A DNA stretch of 32,217 nt from Chloroflexota bacterium (GCA_902810745.1 CADDYW010000043.1:1-32217); one strand, 5' to 3'; positions 21,037 through 28,881 are shown, numbered from the stretch's first letter. A program made the numbers and translations. Notes: generated by a model not told the origin, from the sequence alone.

Positions 21037-23928
21037 GTGGCACCGTATTCGCCAGCCGAGGCGCGACTGGCACGAGCCCTCACTGGCATCGGGCTGATCG
21101 CGGCGTTGCTCAGCGTCCTTACGCTGCTTGGCGCCCACGTCGGACCCTGGACGACGTTCTTCGTCCAGCCACCGTGGGTCTCGAACACGGTCGCCGGGCT
21201 GGCGGTTCTCGGTCTTCTCGGCTGGTTTGCCGGGGCCGACGTGCGCCGCTTTCGGATTCTGGCCCGGCTCCAGGCGGCTGGCCTCGTCCTCGGCGCGGTC
21301 GTGCTGCTCGCGCTCGCGCTCGGGCCGTCCGCGGCAGATCAGGTCCTCGTCCTGCTCGGCGCGGCGTTCGTGTCCGCGGTCGCTGGCGGCGGGCTCATCG
21401 CGCTGCTCCGCGCGACGAAGCCAGCGCGGGCGGCACATCCCTGGTTGACGTCCAAGCCGCCGACCCAGCCGGAGCGGATCGCGCGAGTCGTCTTCGGGCT
21501 GTTCGGAATCGGGTCACTGCTCTTCGCCGCGAGCCTGCTGGTACCGGTCTTTCTGGCGCCGGTCAATCCATTCTTCACGGGACCGCTCTTCGTCGGCGGC
21601 TCGACAGTAAAGATCGCACTGCTCGGACTGCTGGGCCTGACCGTGGCCGGGGACGTTCGGCGACAGGGGGAGCCGATCACGCTGCTGATCGTCGGCCACG
21701 CGGTGTCGTTCGTCGCCGCGCTCTGGGGCTACCTCGGCGTGCTTCACTCGGGTGCCAGCGAGGTCACCGCGTTCGGGATGCGCTTCACGACCGATGCGAT
21801 CATGCGTGGCGTCGTCGTCTCGGACCTGGGAATCATCGTCGTCTTCACCCTTTTGAAGCTCGCGATCGGGCGTGCACTTTTCGACTACCTCGGCTACGCC
21901 ACGCCCGGCCAGTTTCGAACGATCGAGGCGCTGAGCGAGTGCTTGATCCGGGAACCGGTGCCGGAGGTCGATCCGTACGAGGGGGCGCTGCGAGTCGATC
22001 GCTACCTGAGCGCGTTCCCTTCGAGCCGGCTGGTAGTCACCCGGCTCGCGGTGATCGGGCTCGAGCTGATGCCCCTCGGCAACTTTCAGCCGCCGCTGAG
22101 CATCCTGGCGCCGCACGAGCGGCGTCGGCTGATCGATCGCTGCTACAGGTCCGACCTGGCCGCGGTCGAGGGTCGGGCACCGCTGCTCGACCTGATCCGG
22201 ACTCAGCTCCAGGCGATCCTGCGCATCGGCATGCAGGCGGCCTACATCGGGTATTACAGCGACCCGCGGGTCCACGAAGCGATCGGCTTCGTTCCGTTCT
22301 CGCGACGCCACCCGGAGTTCCAGCCGCTGCGGCACGAGCGCAAGTATCCGCGGCTGCAGGTGACGACGCCAGACGACGCGCGACGGCTGGGGCTGGACGT
22401 GATTCGCAGCGCCGACGTCGTGATTATCGGCTCGGGCGCGGCTGGCTCGATCCTCGCCGAGCAGCTCCTGGCACGCGGACGTGACGTGATCCTGCTCGAA
22501 AAAGGGCTGCATCTGGACCGCGAGGACTTCACCGAAGACGAGGTCCACCAGATCAGCCACCTTTACGGGGATGGCGCGCTTCAGCTCAGCCAGAGCTACC
22601 GGTTCCAGATTCTCCAGGGAAGCTGCGTCGGCGGGGGGACGACGATCAACAACGCCGTCTGCTTCGACACCCCGGACCGGGTGCTGGCCGCGTGGAACGA
22701 TCCGCAAGGTGCGAACGCTGGCATCGACGTCGACGTGTTCCGACGAGCACAGGCGGCAGTCAAGGAGCGTCTGGCGATCCGGTCGATCACGGAGTCGTCG
22801 TCGACGCGACCGTGGCCAGACGTCCTGAATCCGGGCGATCGAATGATCGCGAAGGGAATCGAAGCCGTCGGGCTGCGACCGGGCGACGAGTTTGGCGTCG
22901 TGCGGGCGAATATTGCCGACTGTCTCGGCTGCGGCTACTGCAACATCGGCTGCCAGTTCGGCCGAAAGCTCTCGATGCTCGACGAGGTGCTGCCGCGCGC
23001 GCAGCGGGACCACGGAGCCGACCGCCTGCGCATCTTCTCCGAGGCGCAGGTGGTGAAGCTCAACGGAAACGGCAGCAAGGTGACCGAGATCGTCGTCCGC
23101 CTCCGCGACGGTCGCCAGCTCTTGATCGAGAAGCCGACGACAGTGATCGTGAGCGCCGGGACGATTCACTCCTCGTGGCTGCTGATGCAGAGTGGCATCG
23201 GCCGGGGCGAGCTGCCGGTCGGGCACCACCTCTGCTTCAACATGGGCAGCCCGCTCCACGGCTACTGGCCGCCGATGAATGGCAATCACCTGAACAGCTA
23301 CGCCGGCCTGCAGATCGCCCATTATCTCGAGCTGGGCGACGAGCCTGGCTTCGTCTACGAAACCTGGTTCAATCCGCCGGTCGCGCAGGCGCTGGCAATG
23401 CCAGGCTGGCTCGACCGGCACGAGCGGAACATGCGGCGCTACGCCGACCTGGCGGCCGTGGGGGTGCTGGTCGGGACCGAGCCAACCGCGACGGTCACGC
23501 CAGCGTTCGTCCTGCGGGGTACGCCAGACGTCGTGTACAGGCCAACCGAGCGCGATCTGAAGACGCTGATCCGGGCGCTGACCTTCCTGGGGCAGATCAT
23601 GTTCGCGGGCGGCGCAAGCGAGGTGATGGCGTCGGCGATGAGCGACCGGGAAGAGGCGATCTTCCGCCGCCCGGAGGAGCTACAACGGCTGGCCCGAATC
23701 GTCCAGGACGACCGCGACATCATTCTCGGGACCGGACATCCGCAGGGGGGCAACGCGATCAGCAAGGTGCGGGGCCAGGAGCGGGGCGTCGTCGATCCGG
23801 ACCTGAAAGTGTATGGCTGCGACAATCTCTACGTTTGCGACGCCAGCGTCTTTCCGAGCGCGACGACGGTGAATCCGCAGCTTACCGTGATGACGTTCGC
23901 GCACTACGCGGCGGAGCGGATCCGTTAA
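21037..23928 (+). CDS. Membrane-anchored GMC family oxidoreductase
   Basis: This 963-residue fusion starts at GTG 21037 with AAGGAG 6 nt upstream. Residues about 14-280 form roughly eight transmembrane helices. Residues about 300-450 are a helical bridging region like that preceding the FAD domain in long-chain alcohol oxidases (QAAYIGYYSDPRVHEAIGF). From about 460 the GMC flavoenzyme begins: VVIIGSGAAGSILAEQLL, QGSCVGGGTTINNAV, DCLGCGYCNIGCQFG (CX2CX2CX3C, about 628-640), and the C-terminal active-site block GTGHPQGGN (about 898) with VNPQLTVM (about 946). GMC enzymes oxidise alcohols or sugars using FAD. The Cys cluster might hold a metal or Fe-S site, or may be structural as in FAO-type enzymes. 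It is the first gene of a four-gene operon ending in a glycoside hydrolase, so a sugar or glycoside alcohol is a reasonable but unproven substrate. Confidence 0.88.
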   Translation: MAPYSPAEARLARALTGIGLIAALLSVLTLLGAHVGPWTTFFVQPPWVSNTVAGLAVLGLLGWFAGADVRRFRILARLQAAGLVLGAVVLLALALGPSAADQVLVLLGAAFVSAVAGGGLIALLRATKPARAAHPWLTSKPPTQPERIARVVFGLFGIGSLLFAASLLVPVFLAPVNPFFTGPLFVGGSTVKIALLGLLGLTVAGDVRRQGEPITLLIVGHAVSFVAALWGYLGVLHSGASEVTAFGMRFTTDAIMRGVVVSDLGIIVVFTLLKLAIGRALFDYLGYATPGQFRTIEALSECLIREPVPEVDPYEGALRVDRYLSAFPSSRLVVTRLAVIGLELMPLGNFQPPLSILAPHERRRLIDRCYRSDLAAVEGRAPLLDLIRTQLQAILRIGMQAAYIGYYSDPRVHEAIGFVPFSRRHPEFQPLRHERKYPRLQVTTPDDARRLGLDVIRSADVVIIGSGAAGSILAEQLLARGRDVILLEKGLHLDREDFTEDEVHQISHLYGDGALQLSQSYRFQILQGSCVGGGTTINNAVCFDTPDRVLAAWNDPQGANAGIDVDVFRRAQAAVKERLAIRSITESSSTRPWPDVLNPGDRMIAKGIEAVGLRPGDEFGVVRANIADCLGCGYCNIGCQFGRKLSMLDEVLPRAQRDHGADRLRIFSEAQVVKLNGNGSKVTEIVVRLRDGRQLLIEKPTTVIVSAGTIHSSWLLMQSGIGRGELPVGHHLCFNMGSPLHGYWPPMNGNHLNSYAGLQIAHYLELGDEPGFVYETWFNPPVAQALAMPGWLDRHERNMRRYADLAAVGVLVGTEPTATVTPAFVLRGTPDVVYRPTERDLKTLIRALTFLGQIMFAGGASEVMASAMSDREEAIFRRPEELQRLARIVQDDRDIILGTGHPQGGNAISKVRGQERGVVDPDLKVYGCDNLYVCDASVFPSATTVNPQLTVMTFAHYAAERIR

Positions 23929-23959
23929 CCGGCCGATCAGAGGTCACGAGGAGGCAGGG

Positions 23960-24508
23960 GTGGACGGCGATCTTGCGTCGGCGATTCTGGGACCAGGGAA
24001 CGGGCTGCAGCAGTACCTGATGGTACTCATCATGTACGGCGCACTTTTCGTGCTGATGCGCTACGGCAACGCGCAGATCGAGCCCCGGTTCCGAAAGACG
24101 TTCTGGATTCTCGGGGCGGTCTGGGCGGTGGCGACGTTCGTCAGCAACTATCTGCTCTTCCTGGCTGGAGCGATGAGCTTTCTGCCCTGGCTCAACAACT
24201 TCCTCCACACCTTCATCTGGATCGGGCTGGGGCTGGGATTCCTCTACGCCGGGTCCTACCGTCGTCCGATCTGGGAGCAGTATCTGCTCTTCGCGATCTT
24301 TAGCCTGCTCGCCAAGACGTTCGAGTTCGACTTTCTGCATACCTGGGACTTCGATCACTTCTTCTTCATTCCGGGCGATCACCGTGTCTACATCCTGGGC
24401 TGGAGCCTGGGAGATGGAACGTATCCAATCCTATCGGCGATCGGATTGCGAGTCGCCTCTCGCTATATCAAGGGACTGGTCGTTCCGGGCGAGAGGCAGC
24501 TGGTGTGA
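23960..24508 (+). CDS. Membrane protein of unknown function, operon gene 2
   Basis: This 182-residue protein starts at GTG, with GAGGAGG upstream, 31 nt after the oxidoreductase. It has about four or five hydrophobic helices (QYLMVLIMYGALFVLMRY, ILGAVWAVATFVSNYLLFL, WIGLGLGFLYAG, YLLFAIFSLLAKTF). These are followed by an acidic/aromatic segment EFDFLHTWDFDHFFFIPGDH (about 122-141) unusual for its Asp, His and Phe density. That segment could bind metal or sit at the membrane face. No family is recognised. Tight spacing argues that it works with the oxidoreductase, perhaps as a membrane or electron-transfer partner (inference). Confidence 0.7.
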   Translation: MDGDLASAILGPGNGLQQYLMVLIMYGALFVLMRYGNAQIEPRFRKTFWILGAVWAVATFVSNYLLFLAGAMSFLPWLNNFLHTFIWIGLGLGFLYAGSYRRPIWEQYLLFAIFSLLAKTFEFDFLHTWDFDHFFFIPGDHRVYILGWSLGDGTYPILSAIGLRVASRYIKGLVVPGERQLV

Positions 24509-24520
24509 TCGGAGGGAGAC

Positions 24521-24757
24521 GTGGCTGATCCACGCTATCGGAAGTGGACCGGTGGCCTGGCCTTGCTGCTGACGGTCATCCTGGTGGTGGGCAACGGTCT
24601 TCACCCGCCCTTACCGAAGGAGAGTGTTCCGGCGCTGACGATGATCGCCGGCTACAGCATCTGGAGCGCCGTGCACGTGCTGATCGCGTCCTCCTACATC
24701 GTGCTGATTCCGGTGGCGCCGGGCGTCGCCGCGTCGTTCGAGAAAGAGCATCCGTAG
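24521..24757 (+). CDS. Small two-helix membrane protein, operon gene 3
   Basis: This 78-residue protein starts at GTG preceded by GGAGGGAGAC, 12 nt after the previous gene. Two hydrophobic helices are visible (GGLALLLTVILVVGNGL at about 11-27 and VHVLIASSYIVLIPVAPGVA at about 51-70), separated by a short loop with HPPLPKES. No homologous family is recognised. Its size and position suggest a small accessory subunit of the membrane oxidoreductase. Confidence 0.6.
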   Translation: MADPRYRKWTGGLALLLTVILVVGNGLHPPLPKESVPALTMIAGYSIWSAVHVLIASSYIVLIPVAPGVAASFEKEHP

Positions 24758-24771
24758 GTCCGGGGTAACGG

Positions 24772-26955
24772 ATGCACCTTCCTTTTCGACGATTGCCGCC
24801 GCTACCGGAGTCATTCGTCTTCGGAGTAGCCACCGCCGACCACCAGTGCGAGGCGTACGACCCGGAGTGCGAGGACATCTGGGACGTCTGGGAGCGTCGA
24901 ACCGGAATGACGCCCCGCGGCAGGGCGACCGACTTCTGGGAGCGCTATCCCGAGGACGTGGCGCTGGCGCGCGAGCTGGGCTGTACCGCGTTTCGCTTCT
25001 CGCTGTCCTGGGCTCGGCTCGAGCCACGGCCGGGCTGCTACGACGACGCGGCGTTCGAGCACTACGAGCAGGTCATCGCAGCGATCCGGTCGGCCGGGAT
25101 GGAGCCGATCGTCACGCTGATGCACTTCACCTGGCCGCTGCACGTCGAGGAGCGCGGCGGGCTGATCGACGACACGTTTCCGGAGACGTTTGCCGCCTAC
25201 GCGAGGGAGGTCGCGACACGCCTCGGGGACGGCGTGCGCGATTGGATCACGATCAACGAGCCGACCCAGCTCGTGTACGGCTACATCAAGCCGTGGTGGG
25301 AGCCCGAGTATCGGACGCCACCGGGTCTGCCGCCAGGGGCGACGTTCGAGGAGCAGGTCGAGGCGGTTGGCGCGCTGATGCGCAACCTCTTCCTGGCGCA
25401 TACTGCTGCGCGCGCGGCGATCAAGCGCGTGAATCCGGCGGCGCGCGTTGGATCGAATCCGTCGCTGCTGGGGCTGCCGACGTGGTTACAGCGGCTGGTC
25501 GACTGGAACGCGACGCGCGTGCAGAGCCACGCGGATCTGCTGGCGACGGGACGACGCTTCGCCGTGCGTCCACGACCGGTCCGGGGAGACGTCGACGTCG
25601 TCGTCGCGGCCCTCACCGCGACGCGATCGCGCGCCCGGGCGGTCGCCTTCTCGACGCCGTACGACGTGGCGACACGGGCGCTTCTGGTTCCAGAAGACAG
25701 CCCGGCGCTGGTCCCGGCCGACCTGACCGGGCAGCGCGTGGCAGTCGTAGCCGGCTCGACGGCGGTCCAGGGCGCGCCGATTCTGGTTCCGAAGGCAAAG
25801 GTAAGCATCTTCGCATCATACGCCGCGGCGGTCGACGCGCTCGACGCCAGGCAGGTCGCGGCGGTCGTAGCCGAGGATCGGATTCTCGAGGGCATCGTCG
25901 AGCAGCGGTCGGGCACGTATCGTCTGATCGTGGCGGGAGAGGCGGACCAGCCCTACGCGGTGGGCGTGTCGCACGGCGACGCGGCGCTCCTCGCCGCGGT
26001 GAACGTGGCAGTGGAGCGGTTCCGTGAGAATGGAAAGCTGGCGGCCAGACCAGCCCGACCGAGCCTCGCCGATCCCACGACGAACCGGCTTGCCGCGATG
26101 GCCGCGCGCCGAGCTCAGGCGGCACCGTTGCCGCTTCCCCGCGGAGCGCCCGGCAGTCTGCTGCGTCGGATTCAGGATCGCGGCTACCTCATCGCGGGGG
26201 TTCGGACCGACGTGCCGGGCCGGGGCTGGTCGAACCCGAAGACCGGGGCGCTGGAGGGTGTCGAGATCGACCTGGCGCGAGAGATTGCACGGGAGATCTT
26301 CGGCGACGAGTCGCGGGTGCACTTGGTTCCAACGAGCGTCGACAAGCGTGTCTCACGGCTCTGCTCGCCGTTCCAGCTTCTCGATCCGCTGTTCCAGATC
26401 TACAGCATTCTTTCGACGATGCTGACGAGCAACTGGTGGCACCTCGGGATGGCGGGGCGGCTACCGAAGCTGCTCTGCCCGCCGAGCTGTGTCGGGCAGC
26501 AGGACTTCGTCGGCTTCGATTATTACTGGGGAATTCCCTCGCTCCGTCTCGACCGACTTCGCCACCTGCTCGCCGCGGCGTCGCGGCGATTCGAGGAGGC
26601 GCCGGTCTGGCCCGGCGCCCTGCACGGGATGCTGCGCTACCACGCCAAGCTCTTTCCGCACCTGCCGATCGTGATCGTCGAGAACGGCTGCGTCGAGGTG
26701 GCCGACCGGGTCGATCGGGCGACCTACCTGCGACGGCACGTCCGGCAGGTGCAGCGCGCGGTCCGCGACGGGGTCAGCGTGGCTGGCTACGTCTGCTGGA
26801 GCATCACCTCGAACCGCGAGTGGGGGCTGCCCTTCGGACCAGGCAGCGACTTCGGGCTGTATCACGTCGAGCTGGACGCGGACCCGACGCTCGCGCGAAT
26901 GCCGACCGCGGCGTCCAAGGTGTTCCAGACGATCACGCGGACGCGGCGCGCGTAG
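24772..26955 (+). CDS. Family 1 glycoside hydrolase with an inserted circularly permuted type-3 solute-binding domain
   Basis: This single 727-residue frame is 14 nt after the previous gene. Residues 1-265 are the first half of a GH1 TIM barrel: FVFGVATADHQCEAYDPE, RFSLSWARLEP, HFTWPLHVEERGG, and acid/base Glu163 in TINEPTQLVYGY. Residues 527-727 are the second half: LTSNWWHLGMAGRLPKLLCP, GQQDFVGFDYYWGI, nucleophile Glu637 in VIVENGCVEV, and YVCWSITSNREWG. Between them (about 267-526) lies an SBP_bac_3 domain in swapped order. Its normal C-terminal part comes first (GDVDVVVAALTATRSRARAV, FSTPYDVATRALLV, VAVVAGSTAVQ). A Pro/Ala-rich linker of about 40 residues follows, then its normal N-terminal part (RGYLIAGVRTDVPG, LEGVEIDLAREIAREIF). 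The catalytic glutamates are 474 residues apart instead of about 185. No signal peptide is present, so the protein is probably cytoplasmic. A ligand-controlled glycosidase is possible, but this is inference. Confidence 0.85.
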   Translation: MHLPFRRLPPLPESFVFGVATADHQCEAYDPECEDIWDVWERRTGMTPRGRATDFWERYPEDVALARELGCTAFRFSLSWARLEPRPGCYDDAAFEHYEQVIAAIRSAGMEPIVTLMHFTWPLHVEERGGLIDDTFPETFAAYAREVATRLGDGVRDWITINEPTQLVYGYIKPWWEPEYRTPPGLPPGATFEEQVEAVGALMRNLFLAHTAARAAIKRVNPAARVGSNPSLLGLPTWLQRLVDWNATRVQSHADLLATGRRFAVRPRPVRGDVDVVVAALTATRSRARAVAFSTPYDVATRALLVPEDSPALVPADLTGQRVAVVAGSTAVQGAPILVPKAKVSIFASYAAAVDALDARQVAAVVAEDRILEGIVEQRSGTYRLIVAGEADQPYAVGVSHGDAALLAAVNVAVERFRENGKLAARPARPSLADPTTNRLAAMAARRAQAAPLPLPRGAPGSLLRRIQDRGYLIAGVRTDVPGRGWSNPKTGALEGVEIDLAREIAREIFGDESRVHLVPTSVDKRVSRLCSPFQLLDPLFQIYSILSTMLTSNWWHLGMAGRLPKLLCPPSCVGQQDFVGFDYYWGIPSLRLDRLRHLLAAASRRFEEAPVWPGALHGMLRYHAKLFPHLPIVIVENGCVEVADRVDRATYLRRHVRQVQRAVRDGVSVAGYVCWSITSNREWGLPFGPGSDFGLYHVELDADPTLARMPTAASKVFQTITRTRRA

Positions 26956-27028
26956 GGCCGGGAATGGGTGCTGCGGACTGGGCTATCCATGCTAGGTATC
27001 GGCACTCTCTTTGCGCCTCTGATCACGA

Positions 27029-27054
27029 ATTTTCCGAAAATCTGACGGTCAGAT
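27029..27054. promoter_or_regulatory. Two overlapping palindromes downstream of the operon
   Basis: ATTTTCCGAAAAT (27029-27041, arms 6-1-6) overlaps ATCTGACGGTCAGAT (27040-27054, arms 7-1-7). Both are perfect and lie in a short AT-richer island within the convergent intergenic region 26956-27395. No T-run follows, so a terminator is not clearly supported. A protein-binding site or a repeat-derived hairpin is possible. Confidence 0.35.
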
Positions 27055-27093
27055 GGGCTCGACGAAGCCGTACGATGCGCCGACGCGCAAGTG

Positions 27094-27160
27094 AACCTGG
27101 GAGAGCGGCCATCCCAGCCGTCAGGCAACCGGGCGGGTGAGACGCCCGCGCTCCCAGGTT
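27094..27160 (+). repeat. AGETPALPG-type dispersed repeat element
   Basis: Perfect terminal inverted repeats AACCTGGGAG (27094-27103) and CTCCCAGGTT (27151-27160) bound a 67-bp element with an inner stem around GCGGGTGAGACGCCCGC. In one frame it encodes the AGETPALPG string, which appears in spurious or extended proteins of many GC-rich bacteria. The element is therefore a known type of short, non-coding, MITE-like repeat. Confidence 0.7.
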
Positions 27161-27282
27161 GGTTAGCCAGTTCGCGACACCGGTCAAACTTCCGTCGGTT
27201 CGGTTGGCGGGGTCCTCCGGTGGAGCACCACCTCGAACTAGAGCATCGAGCAGAAAGGGTGAACTATCGGGCAGACGGCTGT

Positions 27283-27379
27283 CTCCCTCTCCCCGTGGGA
27301 GAGGGCCGGGGTGAGGGCGTGGATCCGCGGCGCACGGTCTGCGACCCTCACTCTTACCCTCTCCCAAAGGGAGAGGGGA
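27283..27379 (+). repeat. Dispersed GC-rich composite palindromic repeat, full copy
   Basis: Two hairpins, CCCTCTCCCCGTGGGAGAGG and CCCTCTCCCAAAGGGAGAGG, flank inverted halves (CCGGGGTGAGGGC and GACCCTCACTCTTAC) around a less conserved centre. The unit is thus a large imperfect palindrome. It ends 16 nt from the stop of the creatininase-family gene. Related copies are at 6047-6081 and 9348-9438. Confidence 0.75.
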
Positions 27380-27395
27380 TTGGACGGCGGCCAGC

Positions 27396-28223
27396 TCATT
27401 CATACCGCCCCGAGCTCCAAGACCCGGGTGCGTGGTGGTCGACGCGGGGTCGAAACTCGCGCTCCTTGAGCTCGATCAGGAGACTGGAGAGGTTGTCGAC
27501 CGCTGCCTCGACGAGGATCTTTCCCTTCTCGGCGGTGGCGAGCGTCGGATCGCCCTGGATGCCGGTCGTCGAGAACCGGCTCCATTGCTCGTTGAAGACG
27601 AGCGGCGAGGCAACGCGCAGGTCGCGCCACATGTACCTGCCCGGCTTGAAGCCCTGGTCCTTGACGGCTTTGGACATATCCACCAGGTCGGGGCGGAGGT
27701 AGAGCAGAGCGGACGTCTCGAGCTCGCAGGCGTGGGACACGCCGCCCGGCATCTCCGAGGTGAGAGTCTCATCCAGGACCTTCTTCGGGATCAGCGACCA
27801 CCAGGAGACCAGCGCGGCGAAGGCGTCGGTGCGATTGCAGACCTCGCGTGCCGCGATCTCGAGAAAGGGTCGGTTCGAGCCGTGGCCGTTGACGTAGAGG
27901 ATCTTGTCGAAGCCGTGGCGGGCCAGGCTCAGGCCGATGCTGGCGGTGTAGTTGATGAAGTCCTGACCGGGGATGGCGATCGTGCCCGGAAAGTCCATGT
28001 GGTGCTCATTGAAGCCATAGCAGACGGTCGGGAGGAGCAGCGCGTTCGGTGCAACCTTCTGCACCGCCTGCTCGCTGATCATTCCGGAGGTAATGAAGTC
28101 GGTCGACAGTGGCAGGTGGGGGCCGTGCTGCTCGACCGTGCCACAGGGGATCACGCAGACCGGCTTGCGCTGCGCGGCCTCGCGAATCTCCGGCCAGGTG
28201 TGCTCGTGATAGAGGTATTTCAC
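27396..28223 (-). CDS. Creatininase family protein (metal-dependent amidohydrolase)
   Basis: This 275-residue protein starts at GTG 28223 with GGAGGAAT 6 nt upstream. The metal-binding block P26-C-G-T-V-E31-Q-H33-G-P-H36-L-P-L-S-T-D42 matches creatinine amidohydrolase residues Glu34, His36 and Asp45 with identical spacing. It is followed by GFNEHHMDFPGT, ILYVNGHGSNRPF and the glutamate motif HACELETSALL. The family opens cyclic or linear amides using a two-metal centre. Members include creatininase, mycofactocin peptidase MftE and FAPy deformylase ArfB, so the substrate here is open. The C-terminal PGSWSSGRYE tail runs up to a dispersed repeat. A TATAAT lies 77 nt upstream. Confidence 0.9.
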   Translation of the reverse strand: MKYLYHEHTWPEIREAAQRKPVCVIPCGTVEQHGPHLPLSTDFITSGMISEQAVQKVAPNALLLPTVCYGFNEHHMDFPGTIAIPGQDFINYTASIGLSLARHGFDKILYVNGHGSNRPFLEIAAREVCNRTDAFAALVSWWSLIPKKVLDETLTSEMPGGVSHACELETSALLYLRPDLVDMSKAVKDQGFKPGRYMWRDLRVASPLVFNEQWSRFSTTGIQGDPTLATAEKGKILVEAAVDNLSSLLIELKEREFRPRVDHHAPGSWSSGRYE

Positions 28224-28299
28224 GCCAATTCCTCCAGGACGACGGATTTGGTGGAGCGAGAGCGTTACGAGGACGCCCCTCGCCAGGTGCGGTGGTAGG

Positions 28300-28305
28300 A
28301 TTATA
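28300..28305 (-). promoter_or_regulatory. Putative -10 element for the creatininase-family gene
   Basis: Minus-strand TATAAT within GGCTATATAATCC, 77 nt before the GTG start. I see no good -35. The AT-rich core could also serve plus-strand transcription towards 28335-28859. Confidence 0.35.
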
Positions 28306-28334
28306 TAGCCGAAGCTCGGGACGGTGCTTTGAGG

Positions 28335-28439
28335 ATGCCGCGCGATCAGGAGCGTCATCGGATGAAGCTGGAGCGCAAGGACGGCAATTTTCGTTACGTC
28401 GTGCCCGCGCATCTCGAGGAGTCGTTCAAGGTCGAGTAG
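28335..28439 (+). CDS. Possible 34-residue small ORF
   Basis: An ATG preceded by TTTGAGG opens 34 codons: MPRDQERHRMKLERKDGN, then FRYVVPAHLEESFKVE, ending at TAG. The reading frame is the same as that of the Cys-rich gene at 28530 with no further stop between them, so it may be a detached N-terminal part or a short leader. Composition is highly charged. No family match is recognised. It could be chance. Confidence 0.22.
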   Translation: MPRDQERHRMKLERKDGNFRYVVPAHLEESFKVE

Positions 28440-28529
28440 AGCGGCGGCTGGAGCGACGAAGGCCAGGATGACGATGATCGCCCGGGGAACGCCTCGTCGG
28501 CGATTGGGAGATTATTCCACGAGGTAACG

Positions 28530-28859
28530 ATGAAGGATTCGGTGAAGCCAATCGAGTTCAGCGTTCGCTTGCTCCGGGATGGCGAAACGTTTGGAGTTCG
28601 CTACGTCTGCGAGTGTGGCTGCCGGCCGCAGGTGCGGCTGCGGCGGGACTCTCCCGCGGCGCACGAGCATTGCTGCTGCGGCATTGCCCACGCGGCCGGT
28701 CCGGAGGCGCGAGCGCACCTGGACGCCTACCTTGCCGAGCGCAAGGCGAACGGCGAGGACCAGGATCGCACCTACGCCATCGCCGAGACGACGGTGACGG
28801 ATCCGTGGGGAGGCATCGTGCCGGTCGCCTACGCGGTACCGGTCAGGTCGGGCCCGTAG
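28530..28859 (+). CDS. Small Cys/His-cluster protein, probable metal binder
   Basis: This 109-residue protein starts at ATG with GAGG 6 nt upstream. Its N-terminal half carries a dense ligand set: C27, C29, C31 (YVCECGCRP), H45, H47, C48, C49, C50 and H54 (HEHCCCGIAH). This would suit a zinc, copper or iron-sulfur centre. The C-terminal half is ordinary, with alpha-helical HLDAYLAERKANG and ITVTDPWGG-like strands. There is no signal peptide or membrane segment, so it is likely cytoplasmic. I do not recognise the family. It stands alone between the creatininase gene (divergent) and a gene-poor stretch. A role in metal handling or stress is only a guess from composition. Confidence 0.65.
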   Translation: MKDSVKPIEFSVRLLRDGETFGVRYVCECGCRPQVRLRRDSPAAHEHCCCGIAHAAGPEARAHLDAYLAERKANGEDQDRTYAIAETTVTDPWGGIVPVAYAVPVRSGP

Positions 28860-28881
28860 AGGTCGACCGGCACGATCAGGG

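Noticed and set aside
21514..23421. 635-codon minus-strand frame opposite the GMC oxidoreductase
   Set aside because: Shadow frame caused by high third-position GC. It has no recognisable domain or start signals.
27283..27379. CRISPR-like or terminator interpretation of the paired hairpins
   Set aside because: There are only two hairpins in inverted orientation, no regular spacers, and related copies occur at unrelated loci. It is a dispersed repeat.
27091..27702. 203-codon plus-strand frame containing AGETPALPG
   Set aside because: Its start is repeat sequence and the remainder is antisense to the creatininase-family gene, so it is not a real protein.
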